64,000 nucleotides of DNA from UBA1141 sp963665155 (GTDB lineage Bacteria; Chloroflexota; Dehalococcoidia; Lucifugimonadales; UBA3495), in assembly GCA_963665155.2 (NCBI GenBank), contig OY761986.2:1736001-1800000 (forward strand), read 5' to 3'. This document shows, piece after piece, positions 61,811 through 64,000 of this stretch; the stretch's first letter is position 1, and every line of letters begins with the position of its first letter. The position numbers and the translations under genes are program-made. The notes under the pieces were generated by a model. That model did not search any database. It was not told the origin of the DNA and saw nothing but the letters and a program-made list of their open reading frames with translations.

Positions 61811-62194
61811 ATGCCTTTTTATTTCCTCCTGGGGACCATGACAGCCGCTGGTCAAAAATTGCTCCACGAGAACCATGATTTGGTCGTCGAGTCCACCCGG
61901 AATATTCAGGTGGAGGGAGCCGAAATAATGGGGCAATATGCTGTCTTGGGCAGATACGATTACCTGATGATGGTGGAAGCCGACGACAATGAAGCCGTGG
62001 CTAAGCTGTCCTTGGAAATGGGTGTCAAAACGGGGCTCCACGTGGAGACTTTGCCTGCCATTGCCATCGGCTTTCTGGATAACAAATTTTCCGACGATCC
62101 TACTTGGAGCCTGACTTCTCTGGAGAATCCAATAGAGCGGCCAACTCAAGCGTCTCCGGAGGACCCGACGGAAGGGCCGTCCGAAGAATGTTAA
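61811..62194 (+). CDS. GYD-domain protein
   Basis: 127 aa with the GYD-type ferredoxin-like fold: L-G-T-M-T-A-A-G near residue 7 and the family motif G-R-Y-D-Y-L-M-M-V-E-A near 47. A polar Pro/Glu-rich tail follows residue 105. GGGAG is 7 bp before the ATG. The family has no established reaction. It sits between ThiY and TenA on the same strand, so a role in thiamine salvage is possible but only by position. Confidence 0.8.
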   Translation: MPFYFLLGTMTAAGQKLLHENHDLVVESTRNIQVEGAEIMGQYAVLGRYDYLMMVEADDNEAVAKLSLEMGVKTGLHVETLPAIAIGFLDNKFSDDPTWSLTSLENPIERPTQASPEDPTEGPSEEC

Positions 62195-62508
62195 TCCGGG
62201 GCGTGGCGCACAACCCCTAATGAGACCCTGCCGTATGGCTCGCCCGCCGCCGTATGGCAGGCAAGCCCTTTTCGCGCGACCCCGCCAGCATTACCTCAAT
62301 ATGGCACCAACGGACACGAGCTTATCCGGTTTGTACCCCGTCACTTTAGTTCCCACTCGTGCGGCGGCTGAGATTAGGTCCCTTTCCCCATTTCGGGTGA
62401 AGGTCAGGCCTGCCCTGAGCTTGCCGAAGGGATGGGGGTGTTGAGCCGTCAGTCGCATATAAACGTAAACAGTACTAACCCCACAACTTTTAGGAGGACC
62501 CAAACGCC
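62195..62508. other. Intergenic region before tenA
   Basis: About 314 bp. It has a repeated GCCGTATGGC (62230 and 62250 region) and a REP-like palindrome at 62414-62432. No second TPP aptamer is present, so tenA-thiD are either read through from the upstream transcript or use an unrecognised promoter. Confidence 0.5.
62414..62432. repeat. REP-like short palindromic motif
   Basis: CCCTGAGCTTGCCGAAGGG. Its complement shares 14 bases (CCTTCGGCAAGCTC) with 37558-37572, in opposite orientation. The motif type is known as a dispersed extragenic repeat in several bacterial genomes. Confidence 0.5.
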
Positions 62509-63171
62509 ATGGGCTTGAGCGAAGATTTGCGGGCTGGCGTTGGCTCCGTTTGGGAACGAGTTGTTACCCATCAATTTGTGATCCAATTGGGCGACAATAC
62601 GCTGCCCCGAGCCACATTCGATATTTACTTCGACCAAGACTACCTTTTCCTCAGGGACTGGGCAGTTCTGCTAAGCATGGCGGCAGCCAAATCCCCCGAT
62701 TTCGACGCCACCCGCCAGATGGTGGGCTTCCTGCACTTGGGTTTGGGGGGTGAAGAGGGCTTGTTCCAGAATGCGTTCAAAGAACGCGGCCTATCGCCCC
62801 AGCAGGTGGCATCGTTGGCTTACCGTCCCACTACCCAGCACTACAGCGGCTACCTTCGCCGCACGGCTTATGAAGGAACATTCCTAGACCTTGTCACCAC
62901 GCTGCTGGCTATGGAGTGGCCGTACATGGACTGGGCTCAACGGCTGGAAGCCGCTGGCAAGAGGCCCGAGAATTTCTACTATCAGACCTGGATCGACATC
63001 CACACCAGCCAGGGCATGCAGGATTTCGTGGGGTGGCTGCGCCGGACGGTGGACTCTGCGACCGCTTCAGAAGCTGACCGGACCCGGATGGCAGGCATCT
63101 TCCGAGACGTGCTCCGCTATGAATTAGAATTTTGGGAGATGGCTTGCCAGGCCGAAGGGTGGCCGGAGTGA
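62509..63171 (+). CDS. tenA: TenA-family aminopyrimidine hydrolase without the usual Cys (TenA_E-like)
   Basis: 220-aa helical protein. Y-F-D-Q-D-Y-L-F near residue 40 and Y-E-L-E-F-W-E-M-A near the end are standard TenA blocks. The position of the catalytic Cys (usually L-P-C-x-W-x-Y) reads L-A-M-E-W-P-Y near 131. The only Cys in the protein is near the C-terminus. It therefore belongs with the Cys-less TenA_E group, which acts on formylated or free aminomethylpyrimidine. AGGAGG lies 11 bp before the ATG. The thiD start overlaps its stop. Confidence 0.88.
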   Translation: MGLSEDLRAGVGSVWERVVTHQFVIQLGDNTLPRATFDIYFDQDYLFLRDWAVLLSMAAAKSPDFDATRQMVGFLHLGLGGEEGLFQNAFKERGLSPQQVASLAYRPTTQHYSGYLRRTAYEGTFLDLVTTLLAMEWPYMDWAQRLEAAGKRPENFYYQTWIDIHTSQGMQDFVGWLRRTVDSATASEADRTRMAGIFRDVLRYELEFWEMACQAEGWPE

Positions 63172-63962
63172 GGACCGTCCCCACGGCAATGACCATAGCC
63201 GGGTCGGACTCGGGCGGAGGCGCTGGCATTCAGGCTGACCTAAAGACCTTTGCCGCTTTGGGTGTTTACGGAACCTCGACCCTCACCGCGATCACAGCTC
63301 AAAACACCGTCGGAGTAACCGCGGTCCACGAAATCCCCACCGAGATAATCTCCGCTCAGATTGAGGCCGTACTGTCGGATATCGGCGCCGACGCTGTCAA
63401 GACGGGTATGCTGGCCAGCAGTTCCATTATCGAGTGCGTAGCTTCGGAGCTTCAACGACGCCCAGTACCGTGGATTGTGGTCGACCCGGTGATGGTGGCC
63501 AAAAGCGGCGACGCCTTACTGTGGGAAGACGCTATTGAGTCACTAAAAAAATTGCTGGTGCCCTTGGCCTCGGTAATTACTCCCAACATTCCTGAAGCAG
63601 AAGCTCTGACGGGCATGAAAATCGAGTCCGATTCCCAGGTGCGGGAAGCCGCCGAAAGGTTCATTGCTATGGGAGCGAAATCCGTAGTGGTGAAAGGGGG
63701 CCACCGGGAAGGCCCGGCCACAGATTTGTTCTTCGACGGTTCGACCTTCCAGGAGTTTTCCAGCCCTAGAATCGAAACCGTCAACACCCACGGCACCGGC
63801 TGCACCTTCGCCTCGGCGGTGGCGGCGGGTTTGGCCCGGGGCATGAACCCCCTGGAGGCAGTCGCTTTGGCCAAAGAATTCGTAACCGAGGCCATCCGCA
63901 CCTCTTTTCCGGTGGGTCGAGGTCACGGCCCGCTGAACCATTTTCACAAGCTGTGGGGATGA
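63168..63962 (+). CDS. thiD: Hydroxymethylpyrimidine/phosphomethylpyrimidine kinase
   Basis: 264 aa. A-G-S-D-S-G-G-G-A-G-I-Q-A-D near residue 9, the A-I-T-A-Q-N-T-x-G-V block near 40, G-M-L-A-S near 78, D-P-V-M-V-A-K-S-G near 105 and the anion-hole H-G-T-G-C-T-F-A-S near 208 are all typical ThiD motifs. It phosphorylates HMP twice to HMP-PP for thiamine synthesis. GTG 63168 overlaps the tenA stop (GTGA) and follows GAAGGG. The frame is open to 63132, but that would overlap tenA by 40 bp. Confidence 0.95.
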   Translation: MRTVPTAMTIAGSDSGGGAGIQADLKTFAALGVYGTSTLTAITAQNTVGVTAVHEIPTEIISAQIEAVLSDIGADAVKTGMLASSSIIECVASELQRRPVPWIVVDPVMVAKSGDALLWEDAIESLKKLLVPLASVITPNIPEAEALTGMKIESDSQVREAAERFIAMGAKSVVVKGGHREGPATDLFFDGSTFQEFSSPRIETVNTHGTGCTFASAVAAGLARGMNPLEAVALAKEFVTEAIRTSFPVGRGHGPLNHFHKLWG

Positions 63963-64000
63963 CGGAATTTTGGCCAATATTGATCTATCCCTCGGCTTGC

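Overview
The window looks like chromosomal DNA of a Chloroflexota bacterium, probably of the SAR202 / Dehalococcoidia-like group. This is inferred from content, not from a marker phylogeny. The evidence is the ylxR-infB-rbfA-truB translation block, a DUF5679 zinc-ribbon peptide, a K+-dependent-type membrane pyrophosphatase, three luciferase-like flavin oxidoreductases with CaiB, SDR, formamidase and cyclase enzymes, and secreted lipoproteins with long Pro/Thr linkers.

Layout. 1-3.7 kb: translation-factor operon. 4.0-5.2 kb: a DUF5679 peptide and an NrtS-type membrane protein with an extra N-terminal four-Cys module. 5.2-8.4 kb: gyrB-rpsT-lexA on the minus strand. 8.7-13.2 kb: a two-repeat barrel protein, a frameshifted NUDIX gene, an HpnB-like glycosyltransferase, a Rid protein and an M20 peptidase. 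13.4-21.4 kb: a decaying accessory stretch with an IS982 element, gene remnants (OsmC, a C-terminal fragment), single-base frameshifts (SRPBCC, HD, AAA regulator), one intact unknown barrel protein and about 1.6 kb with no recognisable gene. 21.6-26.7 kb: HAD hydrolase, GT20 synthase, an unknown protein, a flavin oxidoreductase and a phosphodiesterase. 26.8-34.9 kb: hppA, a DUF3179 lipoprotein, a second flavin oxidoreductase, a two-TM protein and a flavin-dependent halogenase-like enzyme followed by a metal-dependent cyclase. 35.9-37.4 kb: IS701-family element. 37.9-46.3 kb: a gluzincin lipoprotein, then dienelactone hydrolase, flavin oxidoreductase, SDR, formamidase, phosphoesterase and CoA-transferase. 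46.5-49.4 kb: a ribokinase gene split by a small MITE-like element and an IS1182-family element, all joined at CTAG sites. 50.3-53.7 kb: NUDIX, comF and a 1.09-kb imperfect tandem duplication. 53.9-58.1 kb: an Asp-box propeller, a DinB-like protein, an unknown protein and an HMGL-like lyase. 58.2-64 kb: a TPP-riboswitch-controlled thiamine-pyrimidine salvage locus (ABC transporter ThiZ-ThiX-ThiY, a GYD protein, a TenA lacking the usual Cys, and ThiD).

How the genes fit together. The clearest functional unit is the thiamine locus: sigma70-like promoter, TPP aptamer, pyrimidine uptake, TenA hydrolysis and ThiD phosphorylation. The flavin oxidoreductases, dienelactone hydrolase, SDR, CaiB and lyase genes fit a heterotroph that degrades varied organic compounds, but no complete pathway can be read from gene order.

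Two genome-scale patterns stand out. One is many locus-specific tandem duplications of 11-21 bp, mostly between genes. The other is that nearly all broken frames are one-base indels, confined to accessory genes. I found no CRISPR array, no rRNA, no complete tRNA and no convincing defence system.
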